From positions 1 through 32,609 of the forward strand of contig JASURT010000011.1 of NCBI GenBank assembly GCA_030446435.1: a DNA stretch of 32,609 nt, written 5' to 3'. Made by a program: the position numbers and the translations under genes. The notes under the pieces were generated by a model that saw only the letters and a list, made by a program, of their open reading frames with translations, was not told the origin of the DNA and searched no databases. Source of the stretch: Candidatus Ozemibacter sp. GTDB taxonomy: Bacteria; Muiribacteriota; Ozemobacteria; Ozemobacterales; Ozemobacteraceae. Positions 7,505 through 15,680 of the stretch are shown here, piece by piece. How positions within the stretch are numbered: position 1 is the stretch's first letter; the number at the start of each line of letters is the position of its first letter.

Positions 7505-10500
7505 CTACTTTTTCCTTATGTCAGCGCAGATCAGCTTCAGGTCAAAACCGATCTCTCTTATGTGAGACACAAGAATTGGTACCAGCTCTAACCCCTGTTT
7601 TATCTTGTTGTTTTTGGCAAGGTTTTCGATCTCCAGAGCCAGTTGAAAAGCTTTGTTTGCTGCAAGCATTCCTGCCAGACCTTTGATCGAATGAGCTGTT
7701 TCTCTTAATTTTTCAGCTTCTTCAATTTTTATACATTCAGAAAGCTGGTCGATCAAAACCTCTGATCTTCTTGAAAAAATGTCATTTATTTGCAGAATGT
7801 TTTCCGGCTTTTGCAAAATTCTGAACTGAAGCTCATGCAGATTGATCTGTTTCAGATTCAATTCTTTGGAATCGTTTGTTGGTGCTGATTTTACTTCCAG
7901 TTGCTCTGGGGCGTTCTGCTCTGGTTGTTTAAGGGCAACGCATTTTTCGGGAAGAATTTTCTGCAGTGCCTGCAATAAATCCTGGGGGAAGTAGGGCTTT
8001 GATAGATATTCATTCGCTCCTGCTTCTACGGCTTCGTTACGTTCTTCTTCGGTTGAAAAAGCGCTTAGGGCGAGAATCGGCAGTGAAGAATATCCATTTT
8101 CAGAATTACGAATTCTTTTAATGGTTTCAAGACCATCAAGTTCAGGCATTTGAATATCGAGCAGGGCGGCATCGAATTGCTCTTTTTCAAGTAGTTTCAA
8201 GGCTTCAAGACCATTTAGGGCCGAACTGGTTTCGCCACCATATTCCTGTAAAATCGAAGTGGCAAGAAACAGGTTCGTTTCATTGTCATCGGCAACCAGA
8301 AATCTTAACGGCCGGTTGTCGCTCACGAGTTCTATTTTGTTCGTTTCTGATTTTTTGTCATCTTGTGCAACTTCAGTTGACTCGCCTGCTTTTACTGGTA
8401 TTTCCAGGAGAAAGGTAGTGCCTTTTCCTCTTTGGCTTTCAAATCTAATTGTGCCATCGAGCAATTCTATAAGCTGTTTGGTTATTGCCAGGCCGAGCCC
8501 GGTTCCTCTTAGTTCTTCAGGGTTTTGCGGTGCAGAATGAACGAATTCTCTGAAAAGATTTGTTTTAACATCTTCAGATATACCTTCTCCGGTGTCCTCA
8601 ATGATAAATTTCAGGGTTAAATCCTTATCATTGGCTGAAGAAAGAATGGCCTCAAGTTTTATCTCGCCTGATGATGTAAACTTCAGAGCATTGCCGGTGA
8701 GATTCGATAAAATTTGTCTGATTCTGTTTCCGTCTGAAACTACGATTTCCGGGATACGGTCATCGATAATCATTTTAACCGTAACATTCTTTTGTTCTGC
8801 TCTGATGCTGGTAATTTGTTTGAGCTGCCAAAGCATATCCTTCAGATTGAAGGGCCGCTTATCGATGCGCAATTTTCCGGCTTCTATCTGTGACAGGTCA
8901 AGGGTATCGTTAAGCAAATCAAGCAATGTTCTTGCGGTGGCAGCAGAAAGGTCGAGCAGCTTTCGCTGCTCCTGGTCACTACAGTCTTTTCTAATCATTT
9001 CGTTAAGGCCGATTATTGTTGTAAGTGGAGTTCTGATCTCATGACTGTTAAAGGCTAAAAATCGGCTTTTTATTCGATTGGCCTCTTCAGCCTCGACCTT
9101 GGCCTGATGCAATTTTTCTTCGTATTTGATTCTGGAAGAAATATTTCTTATGAAAAGCAAAATTGCGTTTTCGCCATTGAAAATTGTAGTTGCACCGTTT
9201 ACCTCGGCCATGAAACTGCTTTGGTCCGTTCTAATAAACTCTCTTTCGTGAAGAAACGATTTGCCGGAAAAGTCGTGGGAAGTTTTCTTGAAAGCCGTTT
9301 TTTTATTACCCAGAAGTTCGTTAAAGGATCGGCCTACAGGATCATGAGTAAATCCAAACAGATTTTTGAACCCGGCATTTGCTGAAAGAATTTCCAGATT
9401 TCTCGGTGATATGATCAGAATACCCTCAGGAGCATTGTAAAATACCGCTTCAAACTGTTTCTGGGCAAGCTGTAATTCTAAAAGCAGTTCGGACTTTTTA
9501 ACATTACCGATAAAGAAACCGAGAAGAACCAGCGAGAAGATGGAAAACACGTTGAATGCTATGAGCTTTACCGTTTTGATGTCTTCCAGGCTCTGCATAA
9601 GCAATACCTGCCAGTCGCCAATGCCTAAATCGAAAAACGAAACGAAGAAATCTGCCCGGCTGATAAATACTTCATTCTCTGACTCGGAATGGTTTTTGCC
9701 GGTTTCGATGCGGGTCTGACTGTCTGATTTTTTATCGGTCAGGTGAAGTTTTTTACCGACCTGTTCTAAATCGCTTGAGAGAAAAACTTTTCTTTCTTTG
9801 TCCAATAGCATCGACGGATGATACAACCCGAAATACTGGTTAAGATCGTTTAAATTACGTTTTACAGCGCATACCCCTGAAATAAGACCGGTTCTATGGC
9901 TGTAAACAGGGTAAGCAGAATAATATCCCAGCTCGTTGGTGAACTTTCCATAGTCTATCAGCCTGCCATTCTGGCCCAGTATTGCCTGTTGAAAATAGCT
10001 GCGAAAATGCAGATATCTGCCGAGAAAAAGTTCTTTTTTATCTGAGGCGGCAACAACCAGGCCTTCTTTATTCATGAGATAGCAAATTCCATCGGGAAAA
10101 TTCTGTGAGAAACGATTGAGGAATTGGTCCAGATCGGCTTTGTTTTCAGCAGTTTGCTCGTCAAGAAAATTGGCCAGAACCGGTGTGCCGGAAATAAGGC
10201 TGGAGGAAGTGTTTGCAAACAGAATTCTCTGGTTAATAAGTTTTTCGAGACCTTCTCGCGACTTTTCAAGCCGGGTCTCGATACGTCTGTTTTCTCTAAG
10301 AACCATTGCTTTCGACAAAACTGCGCCGGCAATGTTAATCGAGGCCAAAAGCAATAAAAAGGTTATGGGCGAAAATATTTCCCAGGCTTCAGCTTTTTTG
10401 TTCGAACGTTCGATTAGATTGGCTTTGGTTTTCATTATCAGCATTAGAATGCAGAAAAAAACCAGAGAGACCAGTTGAAAAATTTGCGCCGGACCGATAA

Positions 10501-11083
10501 CGGAATAGTTCTGCCGTTGAACCAGAGAAAAGGTTTGCTGTTCATTGACAATACTCAATATCAGCTGAATGATCATGGAGCCGGCAATCGAGAAGGTCAA
10601 AAAGACCCCACCGCGGACTTTAGGGTGCGAAGATTTTTTCAGACCAAAATAAAGTTCTGTACTTAAAATGATTGCAAGAATAGTGGTGATGATTGCGCCG
10701 GGGCCAAAGAAGAGATCGCCGGTAAAAAATAAGGCGATGGCGAAGACTATGCTCAGGGGAATGTGTACGAGCGCACTGATGCTGAAACCGAAAGCCTTTT
10801 TCCAGTTTCGGCGTATGAATTCCTGACCGAAAAGCAATGTTAACAGCTGAAATAACTGATTGATAAAAAGTGTTTCTGAGCTGTTTAAAATCAGATACAA
10901 AGAAGTAAGCAATCTTGAAAGACCGTATGACAGAAAACAGAGAGTTAAATAGTTAGAATGGTGTGAATCTCCTATGCGGCGGGGAAGAATCAATAAAGCC
11001 GAACCCAGCAGAATTAGAAAAATTCCGCTTAAATAATAAAAATACCAGGGCTGGGCAACCAGACTGTCGAAAATAATTTCCAT
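7505..11083 (-). CDS. Large membrane hybrid histidine kinase (7TM-like, Cache-like, PAS, HisKA, HATPase, REC, Hpt)
   Basis: The 1192-aa protein starts with about seven hydrophobic helices (residues 15-265). A probable extracytoplasmic double-Cache-like sensor follows (about 275-510, including a GYYSAYPVYS segment), then another helix (about 515-540) and a PAS domain (about 550-660). The HisKA domain has His681 in NSHEIRTP, followed by HATPase_c (N-box NLTGNALKFT, G-box EDTGEGIS, TGLGLAI), a receiver (Asp976 in LLDIQMP) and an Hpt domain (His1131 in AHSIKGLAG). It therefore contains a full internal phosphorelay, with the final response regulator elsewhere. The start lacks an obvious Shine-Dalgarno and lies 21 bp after a 51-aa membrane protein gene, so coupling is likely. 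The ligand is unknown. Confidence 0.93.
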   Translation of the reverse strand: MEIIFDSLVAQPWYFYYLSGIFLILLGSALLILPRRIGDSHHSNYLTLCFLSYGLSRLLTSLYLILNSSETLFINQLFQLLTLLFGQEFIRRNWKKAFGFSISALVHIPLSIVFAIALFFTGDLFFGPGAIITTILAIILSTELYFGLKKSSHPKVRGGVFLTFSIAGSMIIQLILSIVNEQQTFSLVQRQNYSVIGPAQIFQLVSLVFFCILMLIMKTKANLIERSNKKAEAWEIFSPITFLLLLASINIAGAVLSKAMVLRENRRIETRLEKSREGLEKLINQRILFANTSSSLISGTPVLANFLDEQTAENKADLDQFLNRFSQNFPDGICYLMNKEGLVVAASDKKELFLGRYLHFRSYFQQAILGQNGRLIDYGKFTNELGYYSAYPVYSHRTGLISGVCAVKRNLNDLNQYFGLYHPSMLLDKERKVFLSSDLEQVGKKLHLTDKKSDSQTRIETGKNHSESENEVFISRADFFVSFFDLGIGDWQVLLMQSLEDIKTVKLIAFNVFSIFSLVLLGFFIGNVKKSELLLELQLAQKQFEAVFYNAPEGILIISPRNLEILSANAGFKNLFGFTHDPVGRSFNELLGNKKTAFKKTSHDFSGKSFLHEREFIRTDQSSFMAEVNGATTIFNGENAILLFIRNISSRIKYEEKLHQAKVEAEEANRIKSRFLAFNSHEIRTPLTTIIGLNEMIRKDCSDQEQRKLLDLSAATARTLLDLLNDTLDLSQIEAGKLRIDKRPFNLKDMLWQLKQITSIRAEQKNVTVKMIIDDRIPEIVVSDGNRIRQILSNLTGNALKFTSSGEIKLEAILSSANDKDLTLKFIIEDTGEGISEDVKTNLFREFVHSAPQNPEELRGTGLGLAITKQLIELLDGTIRFESQRGKGTTFLLEIPVKAGESTEVAQDDKKSETNKIELVSDNRPLRFLVADDNETNLFLATSILQEYGGETSSALNGLEALKLLEKEQFDAALLDIQMPELDGLETIKRIRNSENGYSSLPILALSAFSTEEERNEAVEAGANEYLSKPYFPQDLLQALQKILPEKCVALKQPEQNAPEQLEVKSAPTNDSKELNLKQINLHELQFRILQKPENILQINDIFSRRSEVLIDQLSECIKIEEAEKLRETAHSIKGLAGMLAANKAFQLALEIENLAKNNKIKQGLELVPILVSHIREIGFDLKLICADIRKK

Positions 11084-11104
11084 TAATCAGGGTGCAAAAG
11101 TTGT

Positions 11105-11260
11105 TCAGACTAATTTATAACCGGCTCTCTTTTTTATAGCGATAAAAATAGCGGCAAAAGAACCCAGTATGCAACCTGCTCCCAGGATTATGAAGAGCAG
11201 ACCCAAAGCGCCAAGGGCTGCTCCGGTGAAACCATAAAGATAGTTTTCCCAACTTTTCAT
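11105..11260 (-). CDS. 51-aa membrane protein upstream of the hybrid kinase
   Basis: The ORF track extends to 11317, but ATG at 11260 has a perfect GAGGAGG six bases upstream and gives MKSWENYLYGF, a glycine/alanine-rich hydrophobic stretch of about 32 residues (one long or two short helices) and a basic KKRAGYK tail. No family recognised. It is the first gene of a minus-strand group and ends 21 bp before the large kinase, whose own ribosome binding site is poor. It may act as a leader that couples kinase translation or as a small membrane partner of the kinase. Both roles are inference; the gene call rests on the excellent ribosome binding site and clean composition. Confidence 0.72.
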   Translation of the reverse strand: MKSWENYLYGFTGAALGALGLLFIILGAGCILGSFAAIFIAIKKRAGYKLV

Positions 11261-11304
11261 TGCTATCCTCCTCGATTCTCTAAATAACAGGTTAGGTCTT
11301 TCTG

Positions 11305-11334
11305 TTGGAAAAAGCAAGCTGTAAAGTGTAAGAT
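11305..11334 (+). promoter_or_regulatory. Candidate sigma70-type promoter for hflKC
   Basis: TTGGAA at 11305-11310 (four of six consensus -35 bases) and TAAGAT at 11329-11334 (four of six -10 bases) are separated by 18 bp and lie about 36 bp before the hflK-like ATG. The match is modest and judged by eye. Confidence 0.28.
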
Positions 11335-11370
11335 GAAACCTGTAAACCTACATAAGGAGAAAACTATAAT

Positions 11371-12396
11371 ATGCAGGATGGAAAAAATAATGGCCCCGTT
11401 GAGGATGCCATAATCAACACGGAAAAGTTCAATATGCCTTCTCCTGAAAACATGAATCGGGCTTTGGTCGGCCTTTTTATTCTTTTTCTGATTGTTTCAG
11501 GAGTTATGAGCTCTTTTTACAAAGTTGGAACTGAAGAGACAGCAGTGGTGCTTAGATTCGGAAAATTTTTCAAGACAGCCGGCTCAGGGTTGCAGTTCAA
11601 ATTGCCTTTTGGAATCGACCAGGTATATCTGGTTAAAACCGGAAGAATTCTCAAAGAAGAATTTGGCTTCAGAAGTATCAAGCCAGGCATCAGAAGCCAG
11701 TATCAAAAACAGGGCTATAACGATGAATCTTTGGTGCTGACCGGCGATTTGAACGTTTCTGATCTTGAATGGATCGTGCAATACAAAATACAGGATCCGT
11801 TTAAATTCCTGTTTAGAATTGCTGACCCAAGAACTACAATTCGCGATATTTCAGAGGCGGTAACCAGAAAAATCGTTGGTGATTCAAATGTAACCGCAGT
11901 TTTGACTACTGACCGAGCCATGCTTGCGCACAAAATTCATCTTGAAATGCAGTCCCTGCTGGACTCTTATGACATCGGGGTTAAAATCGTAACCGTTAAG
12001 TTTCAGGATGTTAACCCGCCCGAAAGTGTCAAGGCTGCGTTTAACGGGGTGAATGAAGCTGAACAGCAAAAAGAAAGTCTTATTCAACAGGCTCGTGAGC
12101 AATACAATCGCGAAGTACCAAGGGCCCGGGGTGAGGCCAAACAGATGATTGAAGAAGCTGAAGGCTACGCCCTCGAGAGAGTCAATCGTTCAGAGGGTGA
12201 CGCCAAAAAATTCCTGGCACTTCTCGATGAATACAAGGCTTTTCCTGAAGTAACCAGAAAACGCATGTATCTTGAAACCATGGAAAGAGTATTGCCAAAA
12301 ATCAAAGATATCTGGGTTGTCGACAGCGAAAATGGTAAAACCGGCAACTTGTTACCCGTTCTTCCATTGCAGGGGTTTACCGGAGGTGAAAAATGA
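11371..12396 (+). CDS. hflK: HflK-like SPFH/band-7 membrane protein
   Basis: The 341-aa protein has a short polar N terminus, one transmembrane helix (about residues 30-50) and an SPFH domain beginning VGTEETAVVLRFGKF, with the HflK-like VKFQDVNPPESVKAAFNGVNEAEQQ segment and a coiled-coil region ending LERVNRSEGDAKKFLAL. HflK and HflC form large periplasmic-side cages around the FtsH protease in the inner membrane and modulate its activity. It is shorter than E. coli HflK because the glycine-rich N-terminal region is absent. The start has AAGGAG about 12 bases upstream. It overlaps hflC by four bases (ATGA). No ftsH gene lies in the window. Confidence 0.92.
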   Translation: MQDGKNNGPVEDAIINTEKFNMPSPENMNRALVGLFILFLIVSGVMSSFYKVGTEETAVVLRFGKFFKTAGSGLQFKLPFGIDQVYLVKTGRILKEEFGFRSIKPGIRSQYQKQGYNDESLVLTGDLNVSDLEWIVQYKIQDPFKFLFRIADPRTTIRDISEAVTRKIVGDSNVTAVLTTDRAMLAHKIHLEMQSLLDSYDIGVKIVTVKFQDVNPPESVKAAFNGVNEAEQQKESLIQQAREQYNREVPRARGEAKQMIEEAEGYALERVNRSEGDAKKFLALLDEYKAFPEVTRKRMYLETMERVLPKIKDIWVVDSENGKTGNLLPVLPLQGFTGGEK

Positions 12397-13313
12397 AAAA
12401 ACTTATCGCAGCAATCGTTTTAGCAATAATTCTTTTTGTCGTCTTTTCTTCAGCTTTTGTCGTCAGAGAAGGTGAGCAGGCAATAGTTACCAGATTCGGC
12501 AAACCGGTCGGCGAAACCAGACATGCCGGGCTTAATTTCAAAGTGCCTTTCATCGATGAAGCAAGCTTTTTTGAAAAAAAGATTTTAAAATGGGATGGAG
12601 ATCCGAATCAGATCACAACCAAGGAAAAGAAATTCATCTGGGTCGATGCCACCGCGCGTTGGCGAATCAAGGACCCATTGCTTTTCATGAAGACTGTCGC
12701 CACCCAGCAGGGCGCGCACAGCCGTCTTGATGACATCGTCGATTCTGTTGTAAGAGATGCTGTTTCGGGCAACTATCTGGTTGACCTTGTTCGTGGCGCA
12801 AGTTACGAGCAGGTAGCCGAAGAAACAGAAACAATGATCGATGACGAAAACAGAAAAAACCGTGAAGAAATCATCGGAGACATTCTTGCCAGAGCCCGCG
12901 AAAGCACACCTGATTACGGTATCGACCTGATCGATGTTCAAATCAAACGTCTGAATTATGTAGAGCAGGTTCGCGAACGTGTTTATGAACGCATGATTTC
13001 AGAACGAAACAAGGTCGCTGCCGAATATCGCTCTGAAGGCGAAGGCACCAAGGCTGAGATTCTTGGTCAGATGGGCAAAGAGCTGAAAAAAATCAGATCT
13101 GAAGCATATCGAACTTCGGTAGAAATCAAGGGCGAAGCCGATGCCAGGGCAGCAAGAATATATGCTGATGCGTTCAGTCGGGATCCTGAATTTTATTCGT
13201 TTTATCGCTCTCTTGAGAGCATAGAAAAAGCTGTTGGAAGTAACAGCAAGCTTGTTCTTTCAGCTGATTCAGAAATTTACGGATATTTGAAAGATTCGCG
13301 TAAACGAAAATAG
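12393..13313 (+). CDS. hflC: HflC-like SPFH/band-7 membrane protein
   Basis: The 306-aa protein begins with a transmembrane helix (about residues 4-24), then an SPFH domain (VVREGEQAIVTRFGKP...) and the HflC-type C-terminal signature: IDVQIKRLNYVEQVRERVYERMISER, an EYRSEGEGTKAEI coiled coil and DPEFYSFYRSLESIEKA. It is the expected partner of HflK in the FtsH-regulating membrane complex. Length is close to that of E. coli HflC. Its ATG overlaps the hflK stop (ATGA), and the pair ends at the strong terminator at 13321-13370. Confidence 0.94.
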   Translation: MKKLIAAIVLAIILFVVFSSAFVVREGEQAIVTRFGKPVGETRHAGLNFKVPFIDEASFFEKKILKWDGDPNQITTKEKKFIWVDATARWRIKDPLLFMKTVATQQGAHSRLDDIVDSVVRDAVSGNYLVDLVRGASYEQVAEETETMIDDENRKNREEIIGDILARARESTPDYGIDLIDVQIKRLNYVEQVRERVYERMISERNKVAAEYRSEGEGTKAEILGQMGKELKKIRSEAYRTSVEIKGEADARAARIYADAFSRDPEFYSFYRSLESIEKAVGSNSKLVLSADSEIYGYLKDSRKRK

Positions 13314-13320
13314 GTAAATA

Positions 13321-13370
13321 AAAACCGGTTACGCAGCTTTTGTTGGTAAGGGCTGCGTGACCGGTTTTTT
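13321..13370. terminator. Strong bidirectional intrinsic terminator
   Basis: AAAACCGGTTACGCAGC (13321-13337) pairs with GCTGCGTGACCGGTTTT (13352-13368) through 17 positions with one G-U wobble. A T-run follows on the plus strand and an A-run precedes it. It separates the convergent hflKC and speD genes and can stop transcription from both sides. Confidence 0.9.
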
Positions 13371-13375
13371 ATATT

Positions 13376-13747
13376 TCAGATATCTTCTTTTATGGAGTCG
13401 AGTTTTCGCAGAAGAACTTTTTCAGAGATTTTACCAGGTTTGAAAATCGTTTTAAGAACCTCATATGCTTTTCTCGCTTTTTCGTGATTGCCGCAGGTAA
13501 AAATATCAATCTGTACCGAACAATGTTCGGGCCAGCTGTGCAATGTTATGTGAGACTCGGTTAAAAGAGCTGCTGCGGTGTAGCCGTCAGGAGAAAACTG
13601 GTGGTATCTGACCAGAATACAATTCAAACCAGATTCCTGAACTGTCTGTTCAAGAATTTGCCCGCCCTTTTCGCCTGATTTCAGCAGTTCAACCGGGCAG
13701 ACAGAGAAATCAGCAATGATATGAATTGAATTTGGCATAGTTTTCAT
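13376..13747 (-). CDS. speD: S-adenosylmethionine decarboxylase proenzyme
   Basis: The 123-aa protein matches the small bacterial class of SpeD proenzymes. The self-cleavage site is visible as LTESHITLHSWPEH, where Ser65 would become the pyruvoyl group of the alpha chain, and the catalytic QIDIFTCGNHEKA segment follows. The enzyme makes decarboxylated SAM, the aminopropyl donor for spermidine-type polyamines. It starts six bases after the stop of the membrane SpeE-like gene, so the two are coupled and substrate supply matches demand. ATG at 13747 gives the expected length; ATG at 13738 is an alternative. The ribosome binding site is weak, consistent with coupling. Confidence 0.95.
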   Translation of the reverse strand: MKTMPNSIHIIADFSVCPVELLKSGEKGGQILEQTVQESGLNCILVRYHQFSPDGYTAAALLTESHITLHSWPEHCSVQIDIFTCGNHEKARKAYEVLKTIFKPGKISEKVLLRKLDSIKEDI

Positions 13748-13753
13748 TTTGTT

Positions 13754-15295
13754 TTAAAGAGCCCAAAGATCCCATCCTTCTTCATAATAGGACTTGATAA
13801 CATGGGTGTCAATCGTATTCACTTCGGTTTCAATTTCATCGATATCATTGGGAAAAACTCCCATAGATTTAAGATATTCGGTATTAACGAACTTGTTTTC
13901 AACTTTGATTTCGATGTTGTTCCAGTCCAGTGCGGCATTTGAAGCCATTACGAAGCCCCATTCGCCAAATGATGGAACATAGGCATGATAGGCTTTCGCT
14001 TCGAGTCTTACGGTCTCAGAAGCAGTAGCATTGGCATAAAGAGGGTTTTCAATGGCTGCAAAGGTATTTCTGATGCACCAGAAAGCTTTATGTGAATAAA
14101 GCGGTGATGTGGCCTGGGTAACTATTATGCCACCGCGGCTGAGCTTGTGGCTGAGAAGCCGGTAAAAAGTTCTTGAATAAAGACGGCTTAAGGTAAGATT
14201 GTCAGGGTCAGGAAGGTCGATAATAATTACATCATAAATGTTGTTGTCGGTTTCGAGAAATTTCCAGGCGTCGTTATTGACGATTCTGGTTTTAGGGTTG
14301 CGCATCGAATCTTTGTTCAATTTTCGCATTATGATGTTATCTCGCGCAAAGTTGGTGATTGCCGGGTCTATATCGACCACAGTAAGGGATTTTACCTCGT
14401 TGAATTTCAGAACTTCCCGAGCGGCTAGTCCATCGCCGCCACCTATGATCAGGATGTTTTCGCGGGCATGGGCAGCCGATAATGCTGGTAATACCAAAGA
14501 TTCGTGATAGCGATATTCGTCCTGAGAACTGAACTGAATGCTGCCGTTGATAAACATACGTATATCGGCCCGGGTTCTGGTTACAATCACTCTTTGATAA
14601 GGCGTCTGGGCACTGTAGATTATTTCGTCGCGATAAAGGCTGTCTTCGGCCAGAGAAGATATTCGATCAGAATAGAAAAAGCAGGTTGAAAGCAGAATCA
14701 GGGCTGTAACCGTAAGTATCGTCAGACCCTTTTTATCGACGATTTTCTCTTTGAAAACAGCTATGGCACCACCGCCAACCGCGACATTGATGATACCGAA
14801 AAGGAGACTGGTGCGAACCAGACCGAGTCTTGGCACAAGCACCAGCGGAAAAAGCAATGAAGCAAAAAGAGCTCCGATGTAATCGGCGGTCATGACATTT
14901 GAAAAGAGAATCTTTAACGTGCTGTGCTCTTTGAGTATGCGCAGAATAATGGGAATCTCAAGACCAATCAGAGTCCCGACCGAAACCGAGATGATGAACA
15001 GAAATGGTGAATAATTTTCAAGATATGAAAAGGCAAAAAACAGAATGATCGAACTCATTCCGCCCAATACGCCGGTCAAAACCTCGACCAGAATGAACCA
15101 GTCATGTAGTCTTCGATTTATAAACCTCGAAAGAAAAGAGCCCAGACCCATAGAGGTCATGAAAAGACCTATAACCAAAGAAAACTGATATACTGAATCG
15201 CCGACAAGGTAACTCGAAATCGTTCCCGCCAGAAGTTCATAGACTAATCCGCAAACTGCAATGAGAAATACTGAAAATAAAAGATATAACTGCAA
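13754..15295 (-). CDS. speE: Membrane-fused spermidine-synthase-like aminopropyltransferase
   Basis: The 513-aa protein has about seven transmembrane helices in residues 1-210, opening with the CGLVYELLAGTISSYLLGDS-type motif seen in membrane polyamine synthases, followed by a Rossmann-fold domain. The SAM/dcSAM loop is GGGDG (residues 285-289), the acidic VVDIDP follows, and the catalytic DLPDP loop (Asp360, Asp363) takes the place of the DSTDP of soluble SpeE. With adjacent SpeD it should transfer an aminopropyl group, but the acceptor (putrescine or something at the membrane) cannot be told from sequence. The start is TTG at 15295; an in-frame TGA lies just upstream and no ATG fits the conserved N terminus. 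A hairpin separates it from the DUF350 gene. Confidence 0.9.
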   Translation of the reverse strand: MQLYLLFSVFLIAVCGLVYELLAGTISSYLVGDSVYQFSLVIGLFMTSMGLGSFLSRFINRRLHDWFILVEVLTGVLGGMSSIILFFAFSYLENYSPFLFIISVSVGTLIGLEIPIILRILKEHSTLKILFSNVMTADYIGALFASLLFPLVLVPRLGLVRTSLLFGIINVAVGGGAIAVFKEKIVDKKGLTILTVTALILLSTCFFYSDRISSLAEDSLYRDEIIYSAQTPYQRVIVTRTRADIRMFINGSIQFSSQDEYRYHESLVLPALSAAHARENILIIGGGDGLAAREVLKFNEVKSLTVVDIDPAITNFARDNIIMRKLNKDSMRNPKTRIVNNDAWKFLETDNNIYDVIIIDLPDPDNLTLSRLYSRTFYRLLSHKLSRGGIIVTQATSPLYSHKAFWCIRNTFAAIENPLYANATASETVRLEAKAYHAYVPSFGEWGFVMASNAALDWNNIEIKVENKFVNTEYLKSMGVFPNDIDEIETEVNTIDTHVIKSYYEEGWDLWAL

Positions 15296-15329
15296 TTGAT
15301 TTCAACCTTTCAGCGAATGAGTAGAAAAT

Positions 15330-15365
15330 AAACCCAAAGAGGGCAAAAAGACCCTCTTCAGGTTT
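15330..15365 (-). terminator. Hairpin between the DUF350 and speE-like genes
   Basis: On the minus strand AAACC-TG-AAGAGGG pairs with CCCTCTT-TG-GGTTT: 7 bp, then a 2x2 internal mismatch, then 5 bp, with an eight-base loop, followed by ATTTTCT. It would end or attenuate transcription from the DUF4178/DUF350 genes before the polyamine enzymes. The opposite strand is also followed by a run of T. Confidence 0.55.
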
Positions 15366-15396
15366 AAATTACTTTTTTTTATTAATCCCGATTTTA

Positions 15397-15621
15397 TTAG
15401 TGCATTGCAGAAGCGATAATGATTGACAGACCAATCATTACTGCTCCGATGATTATACCGAGAGAAGTATTCTGATCGATTTCGATTTCTTTTCTGACAG
15501 AAAAAGGTGAAATCTTGCAGATCAACCAGAAAGTCACAATATAAATTACCAGACCAAGCACTGAATAAGCTACTGTTGAAAGGATCGGACCTGCTGACAA
15601 TTCGGCAATTTTAGTTTCCAT
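15397..15621 (-). CDS. DUF350 (YjfL-like) small membrane protein
   Basis: The 74-aa protein corresponds to a single DUF350 unit: an amphipathic N terminus, a helix at about 12-35 (AYSVLGLVIYIVTFWLI), the characteristic polar loop ISPFSVRKEIEIDQNTSLGI, and a second helix GAVMIGLSIIIASAM. YjfL proteins are inner-membrane proteins of unknown biochemical role found in gene sets with polyamine or ATP-grasp enzymes. The ORF track starts at TTG 15630, but ATG at 15621 has GGAG ten bases upstream while the TTG would be too close to it. It follows the exported 62-aa peptide gene after 59 bp. Confidence 0.87.
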   Translation of the reverse strand: METKIAELSAGPILSTVAYSVLGLVIYIVTFWLICKISPFSVRKEIEIDQNTSLGIIIGAVMIGLSIIIASAMH

Positions 15622-15658
15622 AAATATCAAACTCCAAACTTATCTAACTTGAATTTTA

Positions 15659-15679
15659 CTGAAAAAATAAATTTTTCAG
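15659..15679 (-). promoter_or_regulatory. AT-rich stem-loop just after the exported peptide gene
   Basis: CTGAAAAA (15659-15666) and TTTTTCAG (15672-15679) are perfect 8-bp inverted arms around ATAAA, beginning one base past the small peptide stop codon. On the minus strand it is followed by TAAAATTC. It could stabilise the 3' end or partly terminate the transcript, letting the peptide be made in excess of DUF350. Confidence 0.35.
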
Positions 15680-15680
15680 G

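Noticed and set aside
8592-9044. 150-aa plus-strand ORF inside the large kinase
   Set aside because: Antisense to the HisKA/HATPase region; low-complexity Ser/Leu composition typical of a reverse frame.
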